A stretch of 64,000 bases of DNA from Myotis daubentonii (taxonomy: Eukaryota; Chordata; Mammalia; Chiroptera; Vespertilionidae). The DNA lies in the NCBI RefSeq assembly GCF_963259705.1, contig NC_081861.1, positions 63,180,673-63,244,672 on the forward strand, read 5' to 3'. Below are positions 49,023-61,746 of the stretch, piece by piece (position 1 is the stretch's first letter; each line of letters starts with the position of its first letter). The notes beneath the pieces are model-generated. The model saw only the letters and a program-made list of their open reading frames with translations, was not told where the DNA came from and did not search any database. The position numbers and the translations under genes were made by a program.

Positions 49023-49289
49023 CTTGTCATAGCGACCAGTCATTCCATAGGTCGTTCTGCCATTCGGTTGATTTGTATATTAGGGTTTTATTATATAGGA
49101 CTAGAGGCCCGGTGCACAAAAATTTGTGCACTCCGCGGGGAGGGGGTCCCTAAGCCCAGCCTGTGCCCTCTTGCAGTCTGGGACCCCTCGGGAAATAATG
49201 ACATGCTGGCTTAGGCCTGCTCCCGGGTGGCAGAGGGCAGGCCCAATCCTTAGGTGCAGCCCCTGGTCGGGCTCAGAGCAGGGCTGATT

Positions 49290-49940
49290 GGGGAGTTGGG
49301 GCGCCGCCCCCTGTCATGCACAGAGCAGGGCGGATTGGGAGGTTGTGATGCCACCCTCAGTCACACTCAGGGTAGGGCCGATTGGGGGGTTGGAGCATCA
49401 CCCCCTGTCACGCTCAAGGCAGGGTCAATGGGGAGGTTGCGGTGCCACCCCCTGTCACGCACAGAGCAGGGTCAATCAGGGGGTTAGGGCGCTGCCCCCT
49501 GTCACTCACAGAGCAGGGCCCATCAGGGGGGTTGGGGTTCCGTACCCTGTCACACACAGAGCAGGGTCAATCAGGGGGTTGGGGAGCTCCCCCCTGTCAC
49601 TCACAGAGTAGGGCCAATAGGGGAGTTGGGGCACCACCCCATGTCACACACAGAGCAGGGCGGATCAGGGGGTTGGGGCACCGCCCTCTATCACCCACAG
49701 AGCAGGGCCGATCAGGGGTTTGGGGCGCCGCCACTGTCACACTCAGGGCAGGGCCAATGGGGAGGTTATGGCTCTACCCCGTCACACACACAGCAGGGCC
49801 CGTGGGGGGGGGGGTTGGGGTGCCGCACCAGCACACACAGAGCAGGGCCGATCAGGCAGTTGTGGCCCCACCCCCTGTCACACACAGAGCCGCAGGGCAA
49901 TCAGGGGGTTTGGGCGCTTCCCCCTGTCATGCTGATCCTG
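49290..49940 (-). repeat. Minisatellite, about 47 bp x 14, in array 3 unit B
   Basis: 'cacagagcagggccgatcag' variants recur every 46-51 bp, as in array 2. Confidence 0.9.
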
Positions 49941-50074
49941 GTGCCAGGAGGCCTCGTGGATCCGCTGATCCTGGTGCTGGGAGGCATATTACCCTTTTAC
50001 TATATAGGATAGAGGCCTGGTGCATGGGTGGGGGCCAGCTGGTTTGCCCTGAAGAGTGTCCTGGATCAGGGTGG

Positions 50075-50280
50075 GAGTCCCCACTGGGGTGCCTGGCCAG
50101 CCTGGATGTGGGGATGATGGCTGTTTGTAGCTGGTCGGTCACACACCCTTCAGGGTGGGGGTCCCCACTGGGGTGCCTGGCAAGCCTGGGTGAGGGGATG
50201 ATTGCTGTTTGCAGCTGGTCACACATCCTTCAGGGTGGGGGTCCCCACTGGGGTGTCTGGCCAGTCTGGGTGAGGGGTGA
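50075..50280 (-). repeat. Minisatellite, about 80-85 bp x 3, in array 3 unit A
   Basis: 'ccccactggggtgcctggcc' and variants recur three times, with a 4-bp insertion in one unit. Confidence 0.88.
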
Positions 50281-51091
50281 GGGCTATTTTCAGGCTGGCG
50301 GGTGACTGAAGCTCCCAACTGCTCCTTTTTTTCTTTTTCTTTTTATTCTGGGCCAGCTTTAGCTCTGGCTCCAGCTCTGAGGCCTCTGCTGGGGAAAGCA
50401 GGTATCTGGTTTGTTTGTGTTCTATAATTGAAACACTGTATGAACTCCTGCTCTGAGATCCCGGCTCACTGAAAGCAGGTTTCTGGGGTTTTGTTTAGCT
50501 TCTATATTTGTTACAATGTTTCAAACTGCAGGCTCAGAGGCAGGCAGGGCAGGCGGGGAACGTTGGTTTCCTCCGTCACTGAAGCAAGCAAGCCTCATGT
50601 TAGTTTCAAGCTGCCTGGCTGCCGGCAGCCATCTTGGCTGGCAGTTAATTTGCATATCGTCCTGATTAGCCAATGGGAAGGGTAGCGGACGTACGCTAAT
50701 TACCATGTTTCTCTTTTATTAGATAGGATGTATCAAAGTATGCTGGGAATATCTGCCTATTACTACACTGATATAGGTCTTATCACTTATCACTAGCCTT
50801 TTTATATGATCAAGGTAATATTAATAAATCATCACACTGTTTCTTTAGTGCTCAGATGTTGGGTATAAGACATACCATCTTCTCAAAAAAGGTTCCAATA
50901 AAGCCTAAAACTCATAATCCAGTCACTTGAAAACTGCAGCTAGTGATAAAACCAGCAGATGGCTCTAGGTGGGTAAACTGAAATTAAGTGCTAAAGATGT
51001 TCACTGAAGGAATAGAAAATTTTAAGCTCTTATGACTACAATGTTTAATGAAGGTTTCACAGTAGAGGAATGCAAATGGATAATAAACAAA

Positions 51092-51114
51092 TAAGAGAAA
51101 GAGAGAGTGAGAGA

Positions 51115-51164
<50 letters not shown>
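51092..51164 (+). repeat. (GA)n microsatellite
   Basis: Pure GA from 51119 to 51164, with imperfect units before it. Confidence 0.96.
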
Positions 51165-51169
<5 letters not shown>

Positions 51170-51749
51170 CAAACTGGGACCAAAAGGAAGATGTAGAAAG
51201 AATAGTTGTGAGAAAGGTTTATGATAGGGTAAGGATATATGAGGCATAAGACTGGTGGCAGAATTTAGACAAAAGTACCTGAAGAGCCCATGTAAAGGCC
51301 ACAAAATGAGAAGATAACCACATAAAAGTCTATGTCTCCATATGAAGTGTAAATCTCCTTATGCATGTTTCTATGGGAATTTCCCTAAATTTTTCCATGT
51401 TTTTTTTCTGCCTGTACTTAGGCCTCTACCACTGCCTCCAAATTCCTCTATATTTTTCCTTTCCTTTCACTGGTAACTGACCATAATTAGCACAGAAGTA
51501 TGTTTTGTATCATTTTAGATATTTAGGGAGTAGTTTTTCAGTGTCCCTCATGGTTAAAAAAGTCAGAGCTACTTTTCCCATGTGCTAGTCAGCATGTACC
51601 TACCTGCCCTTCTGGCCATGCTTTATAGGGCTGTTGGGACCCAGCTCACCAGGAGGGCCTTGGTCCCTAATCAACAAGGAATTTAAACCTGAGGCTGACG
51701 TAGATTTTTAGTCTTACTTCAGTTCTAATACCACTTGTCTTCATTCATA
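51165..51749. other. Unassigned intronic sequence
   Basis: Nothing supported. Confidence 0.35.
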
Positions 51750-52114
51750 TTTTTGTTGTTGTTAATCCTCACCCAAGGATAATTTTTCCATTGATTTCCA
51801 GAGAGAGAGGAAGGGAGAGAGAGGTAGGGAGAGGTAGGGAGAGAGAGAGAGAAGAGTAGGAAAGGGAAGGGAAGGAAAGGGAAGAGGAGAGGGGAGGGGA
51901 GAGGAGGAGACAGGAGAGGAGGGGAGGAGAGAGAAGAGGAGAGGAGAAACATTAATGTGAGAGAGACACATCGATTGGTTGCCTCATGCACACACCCTGA
52001 CTGGGGCCGGGGATTGAACCTGCAACCCACACACATGCCCTTGACCAGGAATAGAACCCATGAACCTTCAATGCAAGGGCCAATACTCTAACCACTCAGA
52101 ACACCAGCCAGGGC
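51750..52114 (-). mobile_element. Ves SINE with expanded (GGAGA)n tract
   Basis: Antisense copy with 'attgatttccagagagagag' and head 'aaccactcagaacaccagcc'. The purine tract at about 51800-51950 has expanded to about 150 bp, making this copy longer than usual. The 103-residue minus-strand open frame comes from it. Confidence 0.9.
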
Positions 52115-52320
52115 TTCTTCCATACTTCCATCCATTCAGAGCTTTGTATTTCAATCCTTGGCCTAACAAACCCAAAGAGCATGGATATGATCCATTTCAA
52201 ACTGAAATAATATGACCAAAAATGGACTTTAATAATAATAGTACCAACAATAATAACAGTGATTGACATTTATTGAGTACTTTGTGCAAGATGCTTTTTT
52301 ACATAGTATTTTATTATATA

Positions 52321-52629
52321 CCAGAGGCCCGGTGCATGAATTCGTGCACAGGTTGGGTCCCCTGGCCTGGCTGGCGATGGGAGCTGATTGGGGCTGCTGG
52401 ACGTTGGCCAGGGGGAGGGGCTGTGGGAGGTTCTGATTGGGGCCATCGTGGCTGGCTGTCCAAGGGGAGGGGCCACGGGAGGTCAGCCAACAGCGGGAGG
52501 TTAGCTATGGGCGCACACAGACCACCAGGGGGCAGCTCCTGCATTGAACATCTGCCCCCTAGTGGTCAGTGCGCATCATAGCAAGCAGTCGACTGGTCGT
52601 TTGGTTGCTTAGGCTTTTCTATAAATAGA
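52321..52629 (-). mobile_element. HeliBat inside MIR
   Basis: On the minus strand it starts TCTATTTATAGAAAAGCC (52629, preceded by A) and ends with the GTGCAC hairpin and a mutated CTAG (CCAG on plus, 52321-52324). Has a CTCF-like pair at 52522-52535 and 52552-52565. Confidence 0.87.
52522..52565. promoter_or_regulatory. Inverted pair of CTCF-core-like motifs in HeliBat
   Basis: CCACCAGGGGGCAG and, on the other strand, CCACTAGGGGGCAG, 16 bp apart. Both fit the CTCF core. Confidence 0.5.
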
Positions 52630-52880
52630 TATGTCATATATATGTTATATATGTTATATATATGTTATGCATACTCTCTATATATGTAGTTACTTGATTC
52701 TGAAAACAACACTAGGAAAAGATGATTAGCATTAGCTTCATTCTAAAGATGAGGAAAATAAGGCACAGAAATACTAAGTTACTTGCAGAATGTCAAATCA
52801 CATGCTGAGGAGCACGAGAATTGAACAGAGGCAGTTAAGCCACAGAACCCAGACTCTCAACCACTACACCACACTGCCTC

Positions 52881-55800
52881 CTAAGCCATATTGGGAACAG
52901 TATGTATGAGCAGATGGAACAGAGATTAGAGGCAGAGACACTATTAGTAAGTATTCAAAATGGCTGGAGAAATAAATAAGGAATGCGTGTTTTCAGGCTT
53001 GGTGAAGAACAGCGCTCATTACATATTGAATTCACTGCAAATATTGTGCTCTGCTCCCTTTAGGCAGTTGAAAAATATACTTTCTATTAGAAATGTTATC
53101 ACTGAAACTGTGTTATTATAATATCAAGACCCTATGAAGGAGGTGAAACTATGTTGGGTGCATCTCTTAACAGAAGCAACAAATCAGCACACACTGATGG
53201 TACTAATAGAATTTGATACAATCATAAGTGTGAATTTTTATGAACAGTCACTGATAGACAACAGTTGAATCTCCATTAAAGGATTTAGGTGTGTAAGGAA
53301 ATGTCTTGGATAACTAAGGTTAGAAATCATAGAAAGCACTGAGCAACATCCCCAGCCACCGATACAATTATTAAAAGGCTCATGTCTCATAAAAGCACTT
53401 GAGTGAGCCTAAGTGATATAAGTAAATAAAACAAAAAACTCAGCTGAAATGTATGTTTGTTTTTAGTTGTGGTCCCTCACAGCATTGCTTTGTTTTATAA
53501 TTCATCCCTTGAAGTGCTGAGGGATGCTGACCATGGTGTTGCATTATGTAGGGATTTATTTGGGTTATGAGGTACTTGTCTATCAAATCACATCAAGCAG
53601 CTATCATTTCTTCATCTGATCTTCACTATATTAAAAAAAAAGTGCATTGACAGCTTTAGTGAGAGCCGCTACAAGTGGGTTATTTCCCCAAAGAGTTGGA
53701 CACAGTTTTGTTTATATATAATTTGAATTTTATACACTTCACTACCTATACAGCTGCTGAATATTGATCTACTGCCAAACGACCAAAAGAATCCAGAGAG
53801 AAAGTAAAGAGGCACCAAGTATAAAAGTCATGTGTGAGGGGGGAGGAGATGGCTACAAGCCACTCCTGCAGTCATGTGTCACTTATGTTTAAGGTTATTT
53901 CTGTTATTGCTTTTACATTGCTAAGAGACATACCTCAACTGCCGTCATATCTGAGCCTAACTGATCTTCTAGCCTCTTCAAAATATAACGTTAAGACTTC
54001 ATTAGAATTGACAGATATATTTGTAGCAAATATACATTTGTTACATGTGTTTTTCCCAAATAGTTAAATATTAGACCCACTGCACATTGAATATACAAAA
54101 TAATTTTGTACCAGTGACTATAATAAAGGTGATGAAAATGAAGTCACATAGATGGGTGGACTTAAGTTATACAGCAGGCAGAACTGCCTATAAAAGTTGT
54201 GAGATCCATACTCAATGACGGAGCAAAATTCTTCCTGTTAGTACGGAAATAAAGCAGAGGCATCTGTGATTAAAGCAGGGACATCTGTGATTCTCTGCTC
54301 AATAATTTTCTTACCCTCTTTTAATAAGACCTCCTCGAAGGTAGGATTTCTTCTACTCTTTGCTGCACTTCCTGCAGTACACCTAGCACCTGGCCTGGAC
54401 AAAATAATTAATACTAACATGCCTGCTCTCTGGAGTCAACAGCAAATGTCTGTGTATTACATGTCAAGTGAGATAAGGGCAATAGTTAATCTGTAAAATG
54501 AGGCTTTAGAAAAATAGAGTGTTGAAAACTGACTCTATACCAGAAAAATAATGATGTGCTGATAAAGAATATTTTCCCCAAAGATAGTGATATGTGGAAA
54601 TTATGCATCAACAAACATCTACTTGCCTGATCTGGAACAGAACACAGTAACAATGTCTATCCCAAAAGACACTGTAAACTCAGAAAAATCATATTAAGAA
54701 TTTGAGCAAAAACTTTCAAAACATCCTTCTGAAAACAGCTGTTTGAGGCCAAGAACGACCATGCACACATCTACTGTGCTGCTACGCTGTCATATTAGGG
54801 GTTACTGCCATAGGGAGGAAGGGGTTAATATTTGATTTTTTTTTCAATTTAATGAAATGCAATCAATAGCAAAACTGATTGACATCCATAGACTTAATAT
54901 GAATATTCAGTTTTCAGATGTTTTTTAACTTTATTTTTATTGCAAAAGCTGATGGAAATAAGCTAATCCTGTCACAAATGGATTATTATGAGAAATTAAT
55001 GACATGAACAAGAATATAAATGCATGGATTTGAGAATGAATCATGGCGAGTTTTCTTCGCCTGATCTCAAAGTTATTAAACCAGCTTTTTCTCAGATAAA
55101 ATGAATGCACATCTAGAAGTAAGAGCAAGCATTCACATTGACAGAAAGAATGAAAATAGAAACAATCAAGGCATTACATATCAAAATGCTGAACACTCTG
55201 AATGAATGCAGATAAAATAAAGAAAAACGTGATTTTCCCAATGAATATGCAAACCTGAATAATGATTTAATATTAGTGGAACAGAGGAGCTACAATTTTC
55301 CATCCAAAATAATTGCCTTTGATGATATGCAGGAGGAAAAGAAAGCTTTTAAGAATTTCCTTTTCACCTGGTTAAGCTATCTTGAATAGAGCTCATAAGC
55401 TCTTATGGGGCTTAAAAAAATTAAAAAGCACAGAGACTTTATAGTTGCACTTCCATCTATAGGAACAAATCCACTCATCCTTCTTCATGTAGTTGTGTGG
55501 AAAGAGAAAAAAAGAAAATGAAGTGCACTGTCAGCAATATCACATAATCTGTGCTTTTATGCACAAGGCTATCTTAACATCTTTTTGTTAGATTATAGCT
55601 TTACAATATTTTAATTGAAAAAATGTGGGTAATTTTGAAGTCAGAGAAACAAAATACCGATTACGAAGAGAACTAATTATTGCCTTCTTTTTCTCAGAAG
55701 ATGTGTTAGTTTAATAGATACACACAGTATGGGTCTCTATCCTCAGTGCAACACAAGTGGGAATTTCCATAGCTCTGAGGTTGGAGAACAGCTGAGCCAC

Positions 55801-57655
55801 AAACACACTGCGAAGAGTCTAAGAGCTCCTGCTGGGGGTTCTAACAGGCAGAGCTTTCAAAGATCTGTGCTTTTTCCCCCAGTAAAGGTACAGCACAATT
55901 ACAGTGATGTACCAGTGGGGAGCTATGCAGTCAATCTAGCCCCCTAAAGAAAAGAATTATTGATCATAGAAGGTGTGGGAACTAGCATAGCCCTCTTACC
56001 AGGAGGTCTACCTCTAGACAGAGGAAAGGTCCCTAGGTTGTTTGTTTCTTTTTTCTTTGTCTCTTTTCTGGGGGTTTCTTTTTAACTTTATACATGTGAA
56101 TACAAGAAACCCAATGATGTGGCCGCTAAGAAAATCCTAAAAAGTTTAGAGAAAGCTTAGCAGCCCTGTCCCTGTCTCAGATATGTTTATTTCTTTCAAA
56201 AAGTCAAAACCATATTCCCCCCAGTGTTACCAATTTTATTTGTTTTTGTTTGTTCGTTTGATAATGATTTTATGAATCTTGCAGGAGTAAGCTCACTTCT
56301 GGCATATTCGTAACTCATGAGATTCTGTTTTTATCACCCAGGAAAATATATAAAAATGCAAACTCTACAGGGCACTGCCAAGGGTTATATAAATAAAATC
56401 AAGAAAGAGTATTTATTGTTAGAAAATGCAAGGAAAGAAAAGTTTACAATCAAGGAGGCTGAAGGGCCACAAGGATAAGGAATTAGGCCTGAAAGGAGTC
56501 CACTTGAATTTGCCTTCATACTAATACATTCAGGAAACATTTAAGTACATATCACGTGAATAAAATTAACATGACACATGCACTTGAAGAAATTGCAATC
56601 TAGTAGGGGTTTATAGACATTAAATTAAAAAACCTTGCAAATAAACATTTAATTAAAAACCATAATTTCTAGAAAGGAAAAGAAAGCCCGTGCTGTGAGA
56701 GAATTTAATAGGGAGGCCTAATTTTGATTGATAGGCAAATGAAGGTGTCACCTGGAGAATGAGATTTAAGCTGAGACTCCCTCGAAGAATAAGCAGGAGA
56801 GAGGCAGGCAGGGAGTGGGAGTATCAGGGAGCAGCATGCATAACCGGGCCAGAGGCAGGAAAGAGCAGGTAAGTTTTAAAAAGTGAGAAATACAACGTGG
56901 CTGAGGCATAATGAGCAAGAAAGCGAACAGCAGGAGATAAAAGTAGGAGAGGTGGTAAGTTGGGATAAGGAGTTCATATTGTAGCCTGAGTGCCATCCAA
57001 ATCACCGACGCGTTAAGCACATAAATAGTATGAAGATACAACAAAAATGCATTCTAAAAATGTCACATCGACAGCTTTGCTGAGACTGATTTGGAGAAGC
57101 GCAAAATTGCAAGCAGGAAAACAGGCTAAAAGTATATCATAATGGTTAAAGGCAATGATGATGCTGGCTTGGCCTACAGTGGTAAATTATTACACAGATA
57201 GAGAGAGAAGTGAGTGGATCTGATGAAATTAGGAGGCAATGAAGGAACTCTCATAGATCTGTTTCAGTGCATTATTTAAGGTAGAATTCTGATGCTGTTC
57301 ATCGAAGGTAAGGAAGTAGAGAGTCAAAGGAGCTAAACTTTGAAAAAAAAACCTGGTGCTAGGAAATGGAGAGGGGGAAGTAGGTATCAGGGACCGTTGG
57401 GGCCAATGAAGGATTTTTATTCAAACATGTATCCAGCTATCCATTCATTCATTTTCTGGTTCTGAGTGACTGAAGAATATATATATATATTTTTTCTGGA
57501 GAGAAAAGTAGGGTGGAAACTGAAAAACTGAACAGGCAACAGAACAAGAGAACTAAAGTAGTCAGGGGATAATAATGCCCCAAGCAGAGATAAGGAAATT
57601 AGCACTTAGCAGAGAAACTCACACACATGCACAAATGACACACACAAACACCAGT
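52881..57655. other. Long intronic stretch with few recognisable repeats
   Basis: The least repeat-rich 4.8 kb of the window. About 56530-56640 has an L2-like look, and 56790-57330 contains wording of an ancient interspersed repeat ('ccagaggcaggaaagagcagg', 'gctggcttggcctacagtggt'). I cannot name its family. No exon or RNA gene supported. Confidence 0.4.
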
Positions 57656-57850
57656 ACAGCACAGTGGTTAAAAGCTCTGTCTATGAAGTCAGGATTCCTA
57701 GGTTTGAATTACGAATCTACTACTTACTGTGTAACCTTGGACAAGCTTCGCAGCCTTACTTGGCCTGTTTCATCATCCATAATGTGGAGTTAATAATAGT
57801 ACGAATCTCATAGGGTTGTGAGGAAGTTGTGAGATGCTATGCAAAATTTG
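57656..57850 (+). mobile_element. MIR SINE
   Basis: 'cagcacagtggttaaaagctc', 'gtgtaaccttggacaagctt' and 'ctcatagggttgtgaggaag' are MIR in sense orientation. Confidence 0.85.
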
Positions 57851-57962
57851 CCTAGTGTGGTCTCTTACACTAACTCCTCAATACATTTTGTTTCTATCGC
57901 TAATAACAACAATAGTAGTCACAGTAAATAAAATATCCCTCTTTCTGAGGTTTGATAGAGAA

Positions 57963-58184
57963 TCTATATATATTAAAGCCTAATATGCAAAGTGTCCCCT
58001 CCAGAGTTCAACCGACCTGGAGTTTGATCACTCGCTAGGACATTGTGCTGACCACCAGGGGGCGGCACAGGATGAAGGAAGGCCCCAGCTGGCAGCCGGC
58101 AGCCTGGGATGGGAAGCCCCAGCCAGCAGCCAGCATCTGCTAGGGACCCTACTTGTGTGCAAATCTCATGCACTGGGCCTCTAG
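57963..58184 (+). mobile_element. Short HeliBat
   Basis: Starts TCTATATATATTAAAGCC after an A and ends GGGCCTCTAG before a T. Contains CCACCAGGGGGCGG at 58052-58065. At 222 bp this is the shortest complete copy here. Confidence 0.9.
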
Positions 58185-59007
58185 TAAGTCAATAAAAGAC
58201 ATCATAGGTAGAGATAATATTGTAGGGAGAAGAGATATTGGAGGCTCTGAAGCCAAAGTGCATGGAAGAGATTAGGTTGCTTGTAGTAAGTGAAAAGAAT
58301 GCGGAGGGGAGGGAGAAGACTTGAGGAGGGCAGGTAAGAAATGATAGAGCTGCTATAAAAAATGAAAGACCACTGAATAGAAACAAGTAAAATAACTGCT
58401 GAAATGGCAATGAGAGCCCTGCTGAGGTAAAAGCTAAAATGTCATAAAGACACCAATTCAGTGAGTGCGCCAAAGAGAACAGGGAGATATAAAGCCAGAG
58501 AGTAAGAGGTGGGATGAGAATGCTAAGGAGAGTGGGTTTTATTCTGTAAATTCTGGGGGACACTGAAGGTTTTTGATACAGATGTCGTAAAATGACTAGA
58601 GATTCTAAGAAGACTACGCTAATCGCTTTCATGGGGGAAGAGATCAAAAGCCTCTCTTCTCATTAGTGCAGATGATTCTACACATTTCCAAAGTTGTCCT
58701 AAATGTAGCTTTTTGATCAAATTGGATGGTTAAAGGGTATTTGGGTATAGCCACACAGAAGTGAATTGAATTTTGGCACAGACCAGGAGAAATATATTTT
58801 AACATAATTTTCACTTTTATAGATCTAAAATATGCTATTTTCAATCGCAAGCTTCCACTTGGGATTAATAATTGTCCTATAATTCAATTTAATAAGCATT
58901 TATCAGTTGTCTACTGTATATAAGACTTGTCCTAATCACTGCCAAGCATACATGCTTAAAAGACTGAGGCATAATATTATCTCAAATACCTTTTACAATA
59001 TATAAGA
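58185..59007. other. Intronic sequence with an old unnamed repeat
   Basis: 58440-58630 ('gtgggttttattctgtaaattc', 'cactgaaggtttttgatac') looks like part of the same ancient repeat as 56.8-57.3 kb. The 152-residue minus-strand open frame at 58189-58647 is a frame through this and has no recognisable domain. Confidence 0.4.
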
Positions 59008-59561
59008 CTAGAGGCCCAGTGCACGAATTCATGCATGGTGGGCCAGCCGGCCGCTCCCCCAAATGGGGTGGGAGGGTCTATTGGGGATCAGCAGCCATGG
59101 GAGGTTGGCAAGCCAACCCCACTCCCGATTGGTGTAGGGGGGGCTGACCAAGGGCAGAGATGAGTGGGGGGAGGGGCCACGGGCTGATGGGGTGGTGGGG
59201 CCCATTGGGGATGGTGCTGGCCAGGGGGAGTGGCCTCAGGCAGTTGGCTTGCCAGCCCTGCCCCTGATTGGGGTGGGAGGGCCAATCTGGGTTGGGGCCG
59301 GGCAAGAGGAGGGGCTGCAGGAGGTTTGCTGCTGGTCCTCTCCCCTATTGGTGTAAGGGGGGCAATCAGGGGTGGAGCCAGCTGGAGGGAGGGGCTGTGG
59401 GCCGATCAGGGTGGTGGGGGCCTATCAGGGGCAGGGCTGGCTGGGGGAAAGGCCACGAGGGTTTGGCCCCACCCCCGATAAGGCTGGTTGGCTGGCCATA
59501 GTGGGCGTAATAGCAACTGGTCGTTACAGCATTCGGGTCACTGGCTTTTTATATATATAGA
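59008..59561 (-). mobile_element. HeliBat with GC-rich repeated body
   Basis: On the minus strand it starts TCTATATATAAAAAGCC (59561, preceded by A) and ends in hairpin and CTAG (59008-59011). Loose direct repeats of 'gggaggggctgtgggccgat' type occur inside. It lacks the CTCF-like pair. Confidence 0.87.
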
Positions 59562-61163
59562 TGATCTAGACTTTATTTGGCAAATACTGATTGATACTGC
59601 CTTAGAAAATTCCCATAGCACAAACTACTTTGTAATGTCCTTGATGTTTTTCCCTCCAGACATGTAGCTATGCACGGGGAGAGTAAATAACAGGACCAGG
59701 TGACTTCGTGTACACAGCGCAATGATTATTTGGGTAAGGTGCATAAACAAGAAATCTCTTCCATTTTCTATTTTGCTTTAAGTTCAGAAGGTATATTGCT
59801 TTTTATGTCCCCAAACTTCATTTTAGCAGTGTGGTACCAAGGATATGCCTCTTGAAGGACTTGCTTGGAAAACTAATACATCTTCCAAGATAAACTACAT
59901 TCCGAAAAAAAATGGCTTCAGAGAAATTGTGTGGTGTACCTACTGTAAAACTCATCACCATCTGACACAGCTGAATTCTCAGATGGTACACAGCCTAGCT
60001 TCAATTACAATAAGAATTCAAGCAGCTTAGGTTTTAAGTATGAACTTTGGTCTAGAAAACTTCAGTATTTAATACTGCACTAAAGTGCTGCTATTTAATA
60101 AATAATATTTAGCCAGGTCAGATTAATTTACCTAAATCAAAAAGGAGAGAAATATCTTCCTCAGGCACATTTACATGCTCTATCCCATCCCAAATATAGA
60201 GTCCTGATTTGCTTTCCAAAGATTTGAAAGAATCCTCCTAGATCAGTGTATGCAATACCATATCTGAGAATTAATAAACTCTAAATAAGGGCAAGCAGTT
60301 AATGCACATGTTCAAAAGAAACATTCTCTGTCCCATCTATCACATTGAGACTTTAAACAGGATTTTTAAATTGCAAAGTACCAAATCGGATCAATTCAGA
60401 TATATGACTATTAAAAGGGTTATAAAATATTTTGGATGAAGCTGACACTGTGTTGGGCTATTAGATCTGATGGTAATTTGAAGTCTTCGCAGGCAGATGG
60501 AAACTGTTCAGGGAGCAGGGGAAAGCTGGCAGCTGTACTAGAACTGCTTAATCCTATAGCCAACAAACTTGTATTGTGCATCTAAATCAAAAACAGCTCT
60601 TCCTCTGAGAAATTAAATAAATCATTATGCCCTCTTTCCTACCTTTTTTTGGTGGCAATTATTTGAATAGCATATTTGGGGAGTACTTAAAACATATAAC
60701 TGTATTCTTTAATACATAATGTATACCTATCCATCATTTGTAGCCCTTAAAATAAAGAAGGGATAAGTAAACATAACACATTTCAATAGTGATTTAACCT
60801 CACTAAAGCATGATGTGTATTTAGGAGATTCTTTTTCCACTTGAAACAGTGTATTTAAAACCTTTAGTGAATTAATGACACTCTATAGGAAATCTAAAAA
60901 TTCTTGTGCTTTTTCTGACATAATATATACCACCACAAAAAAGTCCAGAATGTTGTTAACTATGTAATTAGTACCCTTTTTATTAGCCTAAATTTGGGGG
61001 GGGGGGTTTTGCAAAATTCTATCATTAAGATCCAAATAGAAAAAAAAATCCAATATAATTATACATATACTATTTTTCATATACTAATTAAATAGCAGAA
61101 CTGGTATGGAGTAGTTCCTATGAGATATTTTGAAATATTTTATAAGATATAAATATTAATTCC
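59562..61163. other. Unassigned intronic sequence
   Basis: AT-rich, with a short G run at 60997-61006. No gene supported. Confidence 0.35.
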
Positions 61164-61393
61164 TGTCCAGTGTGGCTCAGTTGGTTGGAGCATTGTCCCA
61201 TAGACAAATGGTTGCAGGTTTGATTCCCAGTCAGGGCACATAACCAGGCTGTGGGTCGGATCCCCGGTTGGGTTGCTTGGGTTCCGTATAGGAGGCAATT
61301 GATCTGTGTTTTTCTATCACATCTACATTTCTCTCTCTCATTCTCTTCCTTCTTCTCTCTAGAAACAATTAAAATAATTAAATGTTTAAAGAA
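61164..61393 (+). mobile_element. Ves SINE with target-site duplication
   Basis: Head 'tgtccagtgtggctcagttgg', B box 'ggtttgattcccagtcagg', A-rich end. The duplication TAAATATTAATTCCT / TAAATATTAATTTCT flanks it. It sits about 250 bp from the 102-bp DIAPH2 exon. Confidence 0.93.
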
Positions 61394-61444
61394 AATAAAT
61401 ATTAATTTCTTTATTTTTCAATGCCATGACAAATAACAAATAAG

Positions 61445-61508
61445 GAGGGTTGTTTGTTTGGGGGTTTTTTGGTTGTTTTTTTTTTGTTTGTTTGTTTGGT
61501 TTTTTTGC
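61445..61508 (+). repeat. T-rich (GTTT)n tract
   Basis: Low-complexity GTTT/TTTTTG units within 140 bp of the exon's donor side. Confidence 0.85.
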
Positions 61509-61644
61509 CTGATAGCCAATATTATATTAATTATGTAGCTATATAGTAAAACAAAAGTCCACAACTGAACTGTCTTTCTTTTCAATCTTTCTGATAAGTG
61601 TTACCTCCAAGTTGAGTTTGTGAGCCCTTGTGCTAGATACGTAC

Positions 61645-61746
61645 CACAGCTCCAAATTGTTCAGGCTCACAAAGGTCATCATACTCATTCTTCAGCTGCG
61701 CTAATTCATTGAGAACCTTCTGCTCTGGAAGATATTTAACAAGGTT
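61645..61746 (-). CDS. DIAPH2: DIAPH2 exon, FH2 domain (most 5' exon in window)
   Basis: This is a 102-bp internal exon of the diaphanous formin DIAPH2, an actin nucleation and elongation factor acting downstream of Rho GTPases. The minus strand shows a T-rich tract and AG ending at 61747, then 34 codons, then donor GTACGT from 61644. It starts NLVKYLPEQKVLNELAQLKN and ends with EPEQFGAV, matching the start of the FH2 core helices as I recall them from DIAPH2. The exon is phase 0 at both ends. It joins the next exon (47526-47287) as [15 protein letters not shown], which is the normal continuation. DIAPH1 and DIAPH3 differ at several of these residues. I see no stop, frameshift or splice defect. 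Confidence 0.9.

Larger units (their letters stand above)
48698..50728 (-). mobile_element. Head-to-tail HeliBat array 3 (A-B-X)
   Basis: Minus-strand order: A 50728-50010, B 50009-49101, X 49100-48698, flanked by A (complement of 50729) and T (complement of 48697). A starts TCCTATCTAATAAAAGAG. The A/B boundary is CTCTA|TCC. The B/X boundary is CTAG|TCCTATATAATAAAACCC with no extra base. X is a short HeliBat with a CTCF-like pair. Open frames of 307 and 128 residues in B (49382-50305, 49626-50012) follow the tandem repeats. Confidence 0.9.
52262..52880 (-). mobile_element. MIR SINE, antisense, split by a HeliBat
   Basis: 'gacatttattgagtactttg' on the left, and 'taaagatgaggaaaataaggc...gaattgaacagaggcag' on the right, are the two parts. 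Confidence 0.72.

Noticed and set aside
49382..50305. 307-residue plus-strand open frame
   Set aside because: The same minisatellite artefact, antisense to the Helitron unit. No domain, and periodic composition only.
58189..58647. 152-residue minus-strand open frame with hydrophobic runs
   Set aside because: It crosses an old interspersed repeat, has no recognisable domain and no splice or promoter context. The hydrophobic runs come from pyrimidine-rich DNA.
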